A DNA stretch of 64,000 nt from Fontibacillus panacisegetis (GTDB lineage: Bacteria > Bacillota > Bacilli > Paenibacillales > Paenibacillaceae): NCBI RefSeq assembly GCF_900102215.1, contig NZ_FNBG01000020.1:35806-99805 (forward strand). Reading direction: 5' to 3'. The notes under the pieces were generated by a model that saw only the letters and a list, made by a program, of their open reading frames with translations, was not told the origin of the DNA and ran no database searches. The number at the start of each line of letters is the position of its first letter. Within the stretch, counting starts at the first letter, position 1. Made by a program: the position numbers and the translations under genes. Below, one piece after another: positions 55,050-63,750 of the stretch.

Positions 55050-56033
55050 TCAGATATTCCAATGGATCAACAGGCCAGCATAGGCCAAGCCACCTCCAAA
55101 GCCATAAAGCAATATTTTATCGCCGTTTTTGATTTTCCCCTCGCGCAGTCCTAGATCTAACGACAACGGAATTGTAGCAGAAGAGGTATTCCCATAATTG
55201 ACCATACTATATAAAGTACGTTCGAAAGGAAATTGACTTTTTTCACAGATGGATTCAATCATTCTTAAATTTGCACTATGAGGTACAAACCAATCGATAT
55301 CGGATAATTCAAATGGTGAGTTATTTATAACAGAACGCATTCCTACTGGAACTGAAGTAACAGCCCATTTGTAGACTTCACGGCCGTTTTGAACGATATA
55401 TCCATGATTTAATAAGTCAGCATCATTCATTGCATTAGAGAGGTTCGTACTATATAGATGATGTCCTAATTCTCCTTCCGAGCCCAAATGAGAGGCGATG
55501 AAACCAGGCAGTTCCTCATCATATTCGACGAGAACGGCGCCGGCACCGTCGCCAAATAGAATACAGGTAGATCGATCCGTATAATCCGTTACCTTGGATA
55601 GAGTTTCAGCGCCAATAACAAGAATTTTTTTGTGTAAACCGGATGTGATCAAGCCATTAGCTACATGCAGTCCATACGTAAAACCAGCGCAAGCTGCGTT
55701 TAGATCAAACGCTCCGGTGTCTTTAATTCCCAGTTTTGCTTGGAGATAAGAGGCGACACTGGGCGTTTTGTAATCTGGTGTTAAAGTACACACGATAATT
55801 AAATCTACATCGTCTACTGATTTACCGTACCGCTCGATTAAGTTGAGAACTGCTTTATAGGCCAAGTCGCTAGTGAATTCTCGTTCATGAGCTATCCTGC
55901 GCTCTTTAATGCCCGTACGCTTAACGATCCATTCGTCATTGGTATCCACCATTTGCTCTAAATCATTATTGGTTAATCTTCGTTCCGGAACGTAGGAACC
56001 TAGTGCTGTAATACGTGCTTTGGAATTGGTCAT
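55050..56033 (-). CDS. fabH: 3-oxoacyl-ACP synthase III (FabH-type)
   Basis: 327 residues. Catalytic triad visible: Cys in NAACAGFTYGLH (about 113), His in VPHSANLRMI and Asn in MVNYGNTSSATIPL. It condenses an acyl-CoA starter with malonyl-ACP to begin fatty-acid synthesis. It stands apart from other fab genes, so it is probably a second FabH or one with a special starter. GAGGTG before the ATG. Confidence 0.9.
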   Translation of the reverse strand: MTNSKARITALGSYVPERRLTNNDLEQMVDTNDEWIVKRTGIKERRIAHEREFTSDLAYKAVLNLIERYGKSVDDVDLIIVCTLTPDYKTPSVASYLQAKLGIKDTGAFDLNAACAGFTYGLHVANGLITSGLHKKILVIGAETLSKVTDYTDRSTCILFGDGAGAVLVEYDEELPGFIASHLGSEGELGHHLYSTNLSNAMNDADLLNHGYIVQNGREVYKWAVTSVPVGMRSVINNSPFELSDIDWFVPHSANLRMIESICEKSQFPFERTLYSMVNYGNTSSATIPLSLDLGLREGKIKNGDKILLYGFGGGLAYAGLLIHWNI

Positions 56034-56138
56034 TGATTATCACCTCATTATAATAAATACCCCAATAATCATTACTTGATACTAGTAGCTAGTACTAAAT
56101 ATAAACAAAAAAATTATTAAAGGCAAATATTACTTTGT

Positions 56139-57056
56139 TCAGTTGAGCTTTGTTCGAACAAATTGACCTATATTCGCAATCGCATGGTTTGCCTCTGGCA
56201 GCATGTATGCTAGCATTTGAAAAACACTCCACATGTTATCCCATACTTCCAGTGTTATATCGACTCCTGCTGATTTAGCTTTTTCTGTAAAACGCAACGA
56301 ATCACTTAAGAGTACTTCATGATCACCTACTTGGATTAATAGAGGTGGTAATCCATCCAAATTCCTTCTTAATGGTGATAATATCATTATTCCACTTGTC
56401 TTATTATTATCACCTAGATAAGCTTCTAATATCTTCTTGTTTCCTTCCAGACTCCCTGTTGGATCAAGGCCAGCTCTACTGAAATAAGATTCACCATCTA
56501 AATGAACGAGGTCGGTGTGCGGAGAGAGTAGAAACGCTCCAGCCGGAAGCTCTTCTGCATGATCTCGCAAAGAAATCAGGGTCATAAGAACAAGGCTTGC
56601 TCCAACGGAATCACCTCCAAGCACGATATCGTGAGCGGAGTATCCGTTCTTAAGTAACCATCGATAAGATGTCAGGCAATCGTCATTAGCAGCGGGATAA
56701 GGATGCTCCGGGGCAAGACGGTATTCAACAATCAAAACTTTTACACCGCTGGTTTTTGCAATTCTTGTACATAAATCACGGTAAAATTCAGAGGTGCCGG
56801 CAATAAATCCTCCACCGTGGAAATAAAGAATCAGCTTGTTGTCATGATCAGGGTCAAGGTTGACAGATGTGATCCATTCTGCCCTTAAGTGTTCAATCGT
56901 AGCCTGTTGAATGTGAACATCAGAATGTTTTGGGAAAAGAGCTGCATTCACGGACATTTCCTGACGAATCTGCTCTATTGATTTGTTCTCGTTGGTGCTT
57001 GTTTGCCGTAAGTGATTTTTGATTGCCTCAAGTTGTTCAATACTCGTTTTATCCAA
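56139..57056 (-). CDS. Alpha/beta hydrolase, HSL-like, lacking the expected catalytic His
   Basis: 305 residues. The oxyanion motif YFHGGGFIAGT (about 85-95) and nucleophile GGDSVGASLV (Ser about 160) are normal for the hormone-sensitive-lipase family, and VGDHEVLLSDS carries the acid. The usual M-x-HVFQ near the C-terminus reads MWSVFQ, with Ser (codon AGT) where the catalytic His is expected, so esterase activity is doubtful unless another His serves. TTG start with GGAGGG. Confidence 0.85.
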   Translation of the reverse strand: MDKTSIEQLEAIKNHLRQTSTNENKSIEQIRQEMSVNAALFPKHSDVHIQQATIEHLRAEWITSVNLDPDHDNKLILYFHGGGFIAGTSEFYRDLCTRIAKTSGVKVLIVEYRLAPEHPYPAANDDCLTSYRWLLKNGYSAHDIVLGGDSVGASLVLMTLISLRDHAEELPAGAFLLSPHTDLVHLDGESYFSRAGLDPTGSLEGNKKILEAYLGDNNKTSGIMILSPLRRNLDGLPPLLIQVGDHEVLLSDSLRFTEKAKSAGVDITLEVWDNMWSVFQMLAYMLPEANHAIANIGQFVRTKLN

Positions 57057-57119
57057 AATAATCCCTCCTACAGGTTTTATGGGATTATTATAAAGCCTGT
57101 AGTAAACTACAAGGTCAAG

Positions 57120-57527
57120 CTAATGATCCATGTTAAGTATTTGGAGTGTAGTCTGCACCTCGGGGTGCTTGTCACTTGATTCTAATTGTGTTTTCAACTG
57201 ATCCAGCAGGGTAAGCGTTTTTTCCTTATTGTCGATTTCGGATTGAATCTTGGCCATTTTTTTATTTATCAATGCTATGAAATCATCGATCTCGATGTTT
57301 TGATGTCTTGATTTTGTAAGAGCCTTTTTAATTTCTTTCAGGGTGAAGCCACATGATTTGGCATTATGAATAAAAGCAATGCGAATCAGCATTTCATCAG
57401 AATAAAGACGATAACCGGATTCTGACCGTAACGGTGGATCGATTAATCCGAGATCTTCGTAATATCTCAAAGTTTCTATATTTACATTAGCTTTTTTTGC
57501 AAATTGCCCGCGTAAATAATCCGACAT
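57120..57527 (-). CDS. MerR-family transcriptional regulator
   Basis: 135 residues from ATG 57527, preceded by AAGGAG; the frame is open upstream but without a ribosome-binding site. HTH NVNIETLRYYEDLGLIDPP and SGYRLYSDEMLIRI are the MerR DNA-binding signature; a coiled-coil dimer helix follows (ALINKKMAKIQSEIDNKEK). No Cys cluster for metals. It probably controls the hydrolase gene 63 nt downstream. Confidence 0.9.
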   Translation of the reverse strand: MSDYLRGQFAKKANVNIETLRYYEDLGLIDPPLRSESGYRLYSDEMLIRIAFIHNAKSCGFTLKEIKKALTKSRHQNIEIDDFIALINKKMAKIQSEIDNKEKTLTLLDQLKTQLESSDKHPEVQTTLQILNMDH

Positions 57528-57695
57528 TTGGCCACTCCTTGCATCAAAAAATATATTCGTATTTTGAGTCACTTTATAACGATCATACAATAGTTCAACT
57601 CTCGGTTGAATATTTTTTAAAATCAATTAAGAAGTTATTGTTGTCTCTTGTTAACTCCAATAAAATGGGTACATGTTAATAAGGAGCGTGAAGAA

Positions 57696-58529
57696 ATGCT
57701 GAAAGAACAATTATCAAGGAACATCTGCATTTACCGAAAAGAAAACGGATTGACACAAGAGGAGCTGGCTCAAATTCTCGGGGTTTCGTTTCAAGCTGTT
57801 TCTAAGTGGGAGAACGCGCAAACCATGCCGGATATATCTCTGCTGCCGGAATTATCCAGAACATTACAGGTCAGCATCGATAAGCTGTTAGGATATATTT
57901 CCCAGGATAAACCGATCACCATTTATGAGGAGGAATACAAAACAGAGGAGTACTACTGGGGGTTAGAGCCCAATAAAGCGTGTTATCAGGTTCTACAATT
58001 AATGCCACCTGGCAGGCGCTTAAAGCTATTAGATATCGGTTGTGGTGAAGGAAAAGATGCCGTGTTTTTTGCGAGAAACGGGTATGATGTAACTGCCTTT
58101 GATGTATCGGACGCAGGGATTGAAAAGACGAAAAGACTCGCTGATCAAATGGGGGTACATGTTAACGTTTTTAAAGCGGACATCCTGGATTATAGATTAG
58201 ATGCTTATTATGATATTGTGTTTTCAAGCGGTGTTCTGCACTACATAAAGCCGGATTTTCGCAATGAAATATTTGAAAACTATAAACAGTACACGAATGT
58301 AAATGGGATGCATTTCCTCAATGTGTTTGTTAATAAGCCTTTTATAGCGCCGCCTCCTGAAAAAGAACCTAACGCATACAAATGGTACTCAGGCGAATTG
58401 CTCTCTCATTATCATGATTGGTTTATTCAAGATAGCTCGGAGGTTGTGTTTGATTGCAATTCATCAGGAATTCCTCATCAGCATGCTATGGCTAACATTT
58501 TTGTGCAAAAATACCCCAGCTTGTTCTAA
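57696..58529 (+). CDS. HTH (Xre) domain fused to a SAM-dependent methyltransferase
   Basis: 277 residues from ATG 57696 (AAGGAG 9 nt upstream). Residues 1-70 form an Xre helix-turn-helix (LTQEELAQILGVSFQAVSKW). After a linker, LKLLDIGCGEGKDAVFFARN starts a class I methyltransferase, with IVFSSGVLHYI as motif IV/V. Such fusions exist in Bacillota. The target is unknown; the HTH suggests DNA binding or self-regulation. The gene ends inside a terminator stem. Confidence 0.85.
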   Translation: MLKEQLSRNICIYRKENGLTQEELAQILGVSFQAVSKWENAQTMPDISLLPELSRTLQVSIDKLLGYISQDKPITIYEEEYKTEEYYWGLEPNKACYQVLQLMPPGRRLKLLDIGCGEGKDAVFFARNGYDVTAFDVSDAGIEKTKRLADQMGVHVNVFKADILDYRLDAYYDIVFSSGVLHYIKPDFRNEIFENYKQYTNVNGMHFLNVFVNKPFIAPPPEKEPNAYKWYSGELLSHYHDWFIQDSSEVVFDCNSSGIPHQHAMANIFVQKYPSLF

Positions 58530-58549
58530 AAATAGGACAATGGGGTATT
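58510..58549. terminator. Bidirectional terminator
   Basis: AATACCCCA pairs with TGGGGTATT, with an inner stem TTGTTCT/AGGACAA. It overlaps the stop of the HTH-methyltransferase gene and lies just beyond the stop of the convergent DUF1801 gene. Confidence 0.75.
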
Positions 58550-58556
58550 CCGGCTT

Positions 58557-58946
58557 TTATTTCTTCTTTTTCAACTTGGCGTCTGCACGTCCAATATTTT
58601 CAGCGACTCTGAATTGAACGATTCTGGTGATTAATGCATACGGTGGTAGCTCATCTATGGGAAATTGAACAGAACCTTTAGCATTCTTATATACTGATAG
58701 TTCATCAAGAAATGCACTAATCCCACTTGCACCAGGATAGAAGCCAATATGATTTTGATAGGCAGCAAAATGTACTAGATTCCCATGTAGCGCAAAAGTA
58801 GGCATTTGGTAGCTAATTTTTTCATTCGCACCTGGCGCGGCCTCTTTTATAACCTTTCTTAAGGTTTGAAGCTTATCCTGAACGTCAGGCGGGAATAAAG
58901 CGATATATTCATCAATTGAGCTAAAAGCGACTTTGTCTCCATTCAT
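58557..58946 (-). CDS. DUF1801 (YdhG-like) protein
   Basis: 129 residues. IDEYIALFPPDVQDKLQTLR and EKISYQMPTFALHGNLVHFA, then HIGFYPGASGISAF, are the usual DUF1801 blocks; the C-terminus is lysine-rich. B. subtilis YdhG (Fra) of this family has been described as a frataxin-like iron-binding protein. Whether this one binds iron is not shown. AGGAGG upstream; 27 nt separate it from the histidine kinase gene downstream of it in the same direction. Confidence 0.85.
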   Translation of the reverse strand: MNGDKVAFSSIDEYIALFPPDVQDKLQTLRKVIKEAAPGANEKISYQMPTFALHGNLVHFAAYQNHIGFYPGASGISAFLDELSVYKNAKGSVQFPIDELPPYALITRIVQFRVAENIGRADAKLKKKK

Positions 58947-58973
58947 AGTTGATGATTCCTCCTGTAATTTCCA

Positions 58974-61900
58974 TTATTTTCGGTGAACTTTAAAGGATAC
59001 CCTTGTTCCAACACCCAAGGTGCTTTTGATTTGAAGTCCATTACCAAAATGCCGCTTTAATCGAAGATCTGTATTGATCAGTCCAACTCCGGATCTGCCG
59101 GTAGATCCCTTTTCCAGGATTCGGTGCAAATCAGCCTCAGCTATACCACTGCCGTCGTCTTCAACTGTTATCTCAGCATAAGTATCATGATTCGAGATTC
59201 GGATGACAATATTTCCACCACAGGCGTACTTCATAATTCCATGCTTAATGGCATTTTCGACCAGAGGCTGGATCGTAAGCAGCGGAATTTTCAGCTCCTT
59301 GCATTCGTCTATTTCCCAAGCCACATGCAGTCGATCTTCAAACCGTACTTGTTCAATATACAAATAGGAACGGACGATACTTAGCTCGTCTTCTATGGGC
59401 GCTAGCTCATCCATATTTATATGCTGAAATTTATTCCTTAAAAAGCTTCCAAGTACATCAAGCAAATTGCGCATCTTCTCCAAATCGGTTTCGCTCAATG
59501 CGGTAACTGCATTTAATGTATTGAATAAAAAGTGGGGTTGAATTTGCGCCTGAAGCCAAGCGGCCTCCATTTGCAATCGTTCGCGAACCGTTTGCTTGAC
59601 TGTTGTTAACGCTCTGACTCGTGATCTTAATTCCAGAGCATCTACCGGCTTCGTTACATAATCGTTAGCACCCGCTAAAAATCCGTTTTCGATGTCCTCA
59701 GGCTGGCTTCTTGCAGTAAGGAGCAGAATGGGCAGTTCTGTAAGCGTGAATCGACTACGAATCATTCGTGTAAGCTCATACCCGGACATATGAGGCATCA
59801 TGACGTCTGAAATAACTAAATCCCATTCCTTGGACTCCAATACATCCAACGCTTGTTGACCGCTTGTTACGCATATCATGTCATATTGTTCTAATGTAAG
59901 AATCGATTCCAGCACATTCAGATTCATCGGATCATCGTCCACCACTAAAATTCTAGGTCGATCAGCTAGTAGCTGTGGCTTCGGCTCGGATATCAAGCTG
60001 TGTGATAAAGGAGAGGAAGCCATTGACGATTTTACTAAATCAACCGTTGCAGCAATTTCTGTTCGTATATCTTCTTGTGAAGATGCAGAATCTGCTAGCT
60101 GTAAGCAAAAGATAAATTCCGAGCCTTCACCGGGAACAGAGTGTACTTCCAAGGTTCCTCCGTGCAGCTCTACCAGTTGCTTACTAATGCTCAGTCCGAG
60201 TCCAAAACCTCCCTCAATCATCGACCTTTTAGAGTCAGCCTGCTCGTATGGTTCAAACACCCGTTGTAGAGTTGCTTCATCCATACCGATGCCGGTATCC
60301 GCGATCTCTATGTAAGCTTTCCCGCCTCTTAAGAAACCTCGAATAGACACCTCACCCTGGTCTGTATATTTCACCGCATTGTGAACAAGGTTGTATACGA
60401 TTTGTATGACCCGATTTTCGTCGGCAAATACTTGCGGAAAATGCTCAGGGATTTGATTTTCCAGCCTCACTTTTTTTCCATCTGCCAGTAAATAAAGCAT
60501 ATCGAATACACCAGTCACAATCGTCTGCATAGAAAAGCTTCGAAGTTGTAGATGTGAACCATTTTGTCTCAGACTCATCACATCAAGCAGCTCGCTTAAC
60601 ATCAATGACATTCGCCGTCCGACAGACAGGACGCTTTCCAGATCTCTAACACTTTTTTTGTTTAAAGCATTCTGCTCTCTTTCCAGAACGGCCTGCGAAA
60701 GATTAAGAATGCTATGAAGCGGATTACGCAGTTCGTGAGATGTATTGGCTAGAAATTCATTCTTCAGCTTATCAGCCTGTTGAAGCTTTGCAGCGAGCTT
60801 TTTAGTTTCCAGATGCTCCTGAAAGTAGCTTTTAAACCATACAGACGCAAAGCAGGCTATCGCTATAATGAGATCCCACGGATAATATACGATACTGATC
60901 CCTTTAAACAGGAATAATGCCCACCATATATAATTACTTGCAAGTGCAGTGAAGGCCAAAAGAAATAGTACGCTGCCCTTAATTTGTTTGATCGCCTTTT
61001 GAAGCATGGACCATAAGGATAAGACGACAGAAATCAACATTAGCACAAAATAAAACGGCTGAATTATTATGGAATATTGAACAGGCAGGATAATTGCCAC
61101 TACAACGCCAACGATACAAAGACGAATATACCATCGAGATATTTTTTTCAAAAACAGGGATAACTGTTGTTCTACATACAGAAGCAGGGCATAGGAAATT
61201 CCAATCATAGCAAGATGAACTAACTTAAAGCCCATCTCGTAATTTATCGAGAACCAATAATGTAATACTTTTTCTTCGCTCCCAAGTAAATTCATGAACA
61301 TCACACAGATGATCAGCAGGGAAAAGTAAAGCAAGTTCTTATCCCTAGGGCCTGCCAGGTACAAAATAATCCCATAGATGGCATGCATCAGAAATACGAT
61401 TGCGACTACCTGCTGCATAGTGATAGACGTGCGTATTTCATTTGCAATAACTTGCTCTGTTCCAAACTTCATCGAGCGAACAATTCCGCTGTCACGGAAA
61501 TCTTTAAAATTTGCCCCCTGAACAACAATTTCAATGATGTCACTGTCGCCTGCTGTAAAGGAAGCTGAGTAGGGGAGATTCCTCGAAACATAATTTTGTT
61601 CATCTACAGCTGGTTGTCCTGATTTAGCAAGCAGTCTTCCATTTGCATACAGCTCCGAAGAGCTGCGGACGCTTGGAACTCGAATGCTATATGTATAATC
61701 ACGTTCTGGGTTAACGAGAATTTGAAGTCGATATGAGCCGTATCCGTAGGGAGTACTATGACCTGGCTCCAAGGAATCGTTCCATTTTCCCGGAACCTGA
61801 AGCATTTGGGGAGTTGTGTTAAATGCTTTTATTGGATCATCTATCAGGAATACATGAGGATAAAACTCCCATTGTCCATCCAAATTAATCGAATGACCCT

Positions 61901-62072
61901 TTTGTGCAGCATCCCAGTCTCGTAAATCAAGGACCCCATTCTCAATTTGCGGTTGATCGTCAGTATAAAATTTATCTATCCAAAGTAATCGTGAACCTGT
62001 AAGAATAATTATGAACAAACCCACGATCGCAAAAGTTTTCCAGGTCTTATATTTCTTTATACCAGTTATCAA
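58974..62072 (-). CDS. Hybrid sensor histidine kinase with two kinase modules
   Basis: 1032 residues. Order: N-terminal membrane anchor (about 12-31); extracellular beta-sandwich sensor of the 7TMR-DISM type (about 45-210, DGQWEFYPHVF); seven membrane segments (about 218-410); HisKA with phosphorylated His in NTSHELRNPLHSIL; HATPase (DTGIGMDEAT, GGFGLGLSIS); response-regulator receiver with Asp in LVISDVMMPHMSGYEL; then a LytS-type His_kinase domain (QIQPHFLFNTLNAVTAL) and a second ATPase (IQPLVENAIKHGIM, GSTGRSGVGLIN). TTG start with TAGGAG. No response regulator gene adjoins it. Confidence 0.92.
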   Translation of the reverse strand: MITGIKKYKTWKTFAIVGLFIIILTGSRLLWIDKFYTDDQPQIENGVLDLRDWDAAQKGHSINLDGQWEFYPHVFLIDDPIKAFNTTPQMLQVPGKWNDSLEPGHSTPYGYGSYRLQILVNPERDYTYSIRVPSVRSSSELYANGRLLAKSGQPAVDEQNYVSRNLPYSASFTAGDSDIIEIVVQGANFKDFRDSGIVRSMKFGTEQVIANEIRTSITMQQVVAIVFLMHAIYGIILYLAGPRDKNLLYFSLLIICVMFMNLLGSEEKVLHYWFSINYEMGFKLVHLAMIGISYALLLYVEQQLSLFLKKISRWYIRLCIVGVVVAIILPVQYSIIIQPFYFVLMLISVVLSLWSMLQKAIKQIKGSVLFLLAFTALASNYIWWALFLFKGISIVYYPWDLIIAIACFASVWFKSYFQEHLETKKLAAKLQQADKLKNEFLANTSHELRNPLHSILNLSQAVLEREQNALNKKSVRDLESVLSVGRRMSLMLSELLDVMSLRQNGSHLQLRSFSMQTIVTGVFDMLYLLADGKKVRLENQIPEHFPQVFADENRVIQIVYNLVHNAVKYTDQGEVSIRGFLRGGKAYIEIADTGIGMDEATLQRVFEPYEQADSKRSMIEGGFGLGLSISKQLVELHGGTLEVHSVPGEGSEFIFCLQLADSASSQEDIRTEIAATVDLVKSSMASSPLSHSLISEPKPQLLADRPRILVVDDDPMNLNVLESILTLEQYDMICVTSGQQALDVLESKEWDLVISDVMMPHMSGYELTRMIRSRFTLTELPILLLTARSQPEDIENGFLAGANDYVTKPVDALELRSRVRALTTVKQTVRERLQMEAAWLQAQIQPHFLFNTLNAVTALSETDLEKMRNLLDVLGSFLRNKFQHINMDELAPIEDELSIVRSYLYIEQVRFEDRLHVAWEIDECKELKIPLLTIQPLVENAIKHGIMKYACGGNIVIRISNHDTYAEITVEDDGSGIAEADLHRILEKGSTGRSGVGLINTDLRLKRHFGNGLQIKSTLGVGTRVSFKVHRK

Positions 62073-62256
62073 GTTATTCTAGCTCCTATCGCATACCCTA
62101 TAGCGGGTTCTACTGCATATAGTCTATAAAACTAATTATATACTAACAGGTAAATTAGTGTAGAATACAAGAGGATCAAATATTTGAAATAATAGGGAAT
62201 CTTGTTTTTGGTGAACCTCTAGCTTATATTAAGAATTCATTTAGGATGTGGTTTCT

Positions 62257-63060
62257 TTGAATAACAATTTACAGTCTGATTGTGAACAATGCTTTGGAAT
62301 ATGCTGTGTGGCTTTACCTTACGCAAAATCAGCGGATTTCGCTTTTAATAAGGAAGGCGGGATTCCTTGCTGCAACTTGCGTCCTGATCATCATTGCGGT
62401 ATACATGAGCATCTTATAGATAAAGGTTTTCACGGGTGTGTTTCTTATGAATGTTTTGGTGCAGGGCAGCATGTCTCGCAGCAAATCTTCAAAGGTAAGG
62501 ATTGGAGAAATAATCCAGAGCTGTCCAAAGAAATGTTTGCAGTATTTCCTGTTGTTCAGCAATTGCATGAGATGCTTTATTATTTAAATCAGGCTTTACA
62601 TTTAGAAGAAACTCGTTCTATTCATAATGAGTTGCAAAGCGTCTTTGATACAACCTTATCTCTGACTCATCTTCATCCGGTAGAGATTATAAATTTAGAT
62701 GTACCTGCTCATAGAGAAGTCGTAAATCAGTTATTGCTGCAAACTAGTGAAATCATTCGAAAAGATCATCTTCAAAGTAATAGCAACAGCAAGCTACGTA
62801 AGGATTTTTTAGGTGCAAATTTGAAGGGGGCCAACCTGCGAGGAATGAATTTTAGAGGGGCATTGCTGATTGCAGCCAATTTGAAGGGCGCTGATTTAAG
62901 AAAAGTGGATTTTATAGGCGCAGACTTGAGAGATGCTGATTTATCAGGTGCAGATCTTACTGGATGTATTTTTTTGACTCAAGCTCAAGTAAATTCGGCC
63001 AAAGGCAATAAAGAGACTAGGCTGCCTCGTTACATTAAGGCTCCTGCCCATTGGCTATAA
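62257..63060 (+). CDS. Pentapeptide-repeat protein with an N-terminal cysteine-rich (YkgJ-like) region
   Basis: About 267 residues. The N-terminal SDCEQCFGICC, IPCCNLRPDHHCGIHE and GCVSYECFG carry nine or so Cys and His able to bind zinc or an Fe-S cluster. The C-terminal 60 residues are pentapeptide repeats (A-[DN]-L-x-x: GANLRGMNFRGALL, KGADLRKVDFIGADLRDADL), predicted to form a right-handed beta-helix. TTG 62257 fits AGGATG upstream; GTG 62248 is the alternative. Function unknown. Confidence 0.8.
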   Translation: MNNNLQSDCEQCFGICCVALPYAKSADFAFNKEGGIPCCNLRPDHHCGIHEHLIDKGFHGCVSYECFGAGQHVSQQIFKGKDWRNNPELSKEMFAVFPVVQQLHEMLYYLNQALHLEETRSIHNELQSVFDTTLSLTHLHPVEIINLDVPAHREVVNQLLLQTSEIIRKDHLQSNSNSKLRKDFLGANLKGANLRGMNFRGALLIAANLKGADLRKVDFIGADLRDADLSGADLTGCIFLTQAQVNSAKGNKETRLPRYIKAPAHWL

Positions 63061-63543
63061 GTTGTCAGACGCGAGTATGACCAAGGGGCCAGTCATTAAA
63101 TCTTCAAGGGCACTCCCGTTGTTCAGTGCATTATTTATCGCATTAAATTCGGCACTTTGAAATAAGATGGTTTGAATTTTATCGTTATCTATTTCTCCAT
63201 TGAACTTGTGTATCAGCACGTCCTGAATGAGATTATAGAGTTGGTGATTGGATATTAAATCCATTTTTTGAGAACCGTCCGGTGACATCGTGATCAGTTC
63301 ATTTGAATATGTCACTTCTCTAATAATCAATCGGCAATAAGAGGATGGGATCAGGCAATAAAGCTCTCGAGCGATGTGCTTGTCTTTTGTGAATTGATTG
63401 ATATTTTCAATGATTTCCTCAGTACTTTCAGAATCGGCATTTTCCATGATATTAATTGCATGTTGAATGGCTTGAATTCGTTCATTATCTTGAGGCTGAG
63501 CCTCTGTTTTTTGTTTTTTAAAAAATTTATCAATAAACCCCAC
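63055..63543 (-). CDS. Hypothetical protein, cytoplasmic
   Basis: 162 residues, convergent with the pentapeptide protein (3' overlap of 6 nt). It is polar, mostly helical in appearance, with a basic start (MGFIDKFFKKQK) and an acidic middle. No signal peptide, membrane segment or motif was recognised. Confidence 0.65.
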   Translation of the reverse strand: MGFIDKFFKKQKTEAQPQDNERIQAIQHAINIMENADSESTEEIIENINQFTKDKHIARELYCLIPSSYCRLIIREVTYSNELITMSPDGSQKMDLISNHQLYNLIQDVLIHKFNGEIDNDKIQTILFQSAEFNAINNALNNGSALEDLMTGPLVILASDNL

Positions 63544-63750
63544 TTCTACACCACCTGTTACTTTAAATGGATTTCTCTGAATATATCGTCATTATGGCTA
63601 TTATTGTTAATAGTCAATAAAAACTGTGATTGATCGAGCGGTATAAATCTGGGCTAGGACAGAACTGTGACCCGAAGGATAGACACCCGCTAGTCATCCC
63701 AATACAAAAAGGATATCTAGGATAGCGACCATACTGAGCACATTATTAAA
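63544..63750. other. Intergenic region
   Basis: About 200 bases without a gene. GAACTGTGACCCGAAGGATAG at 63663-63683 resembles the IS3 element end seen near 33485 (minus strand), perhaps a solo end left by an excised or decayed copy. Confidence 0.35.
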
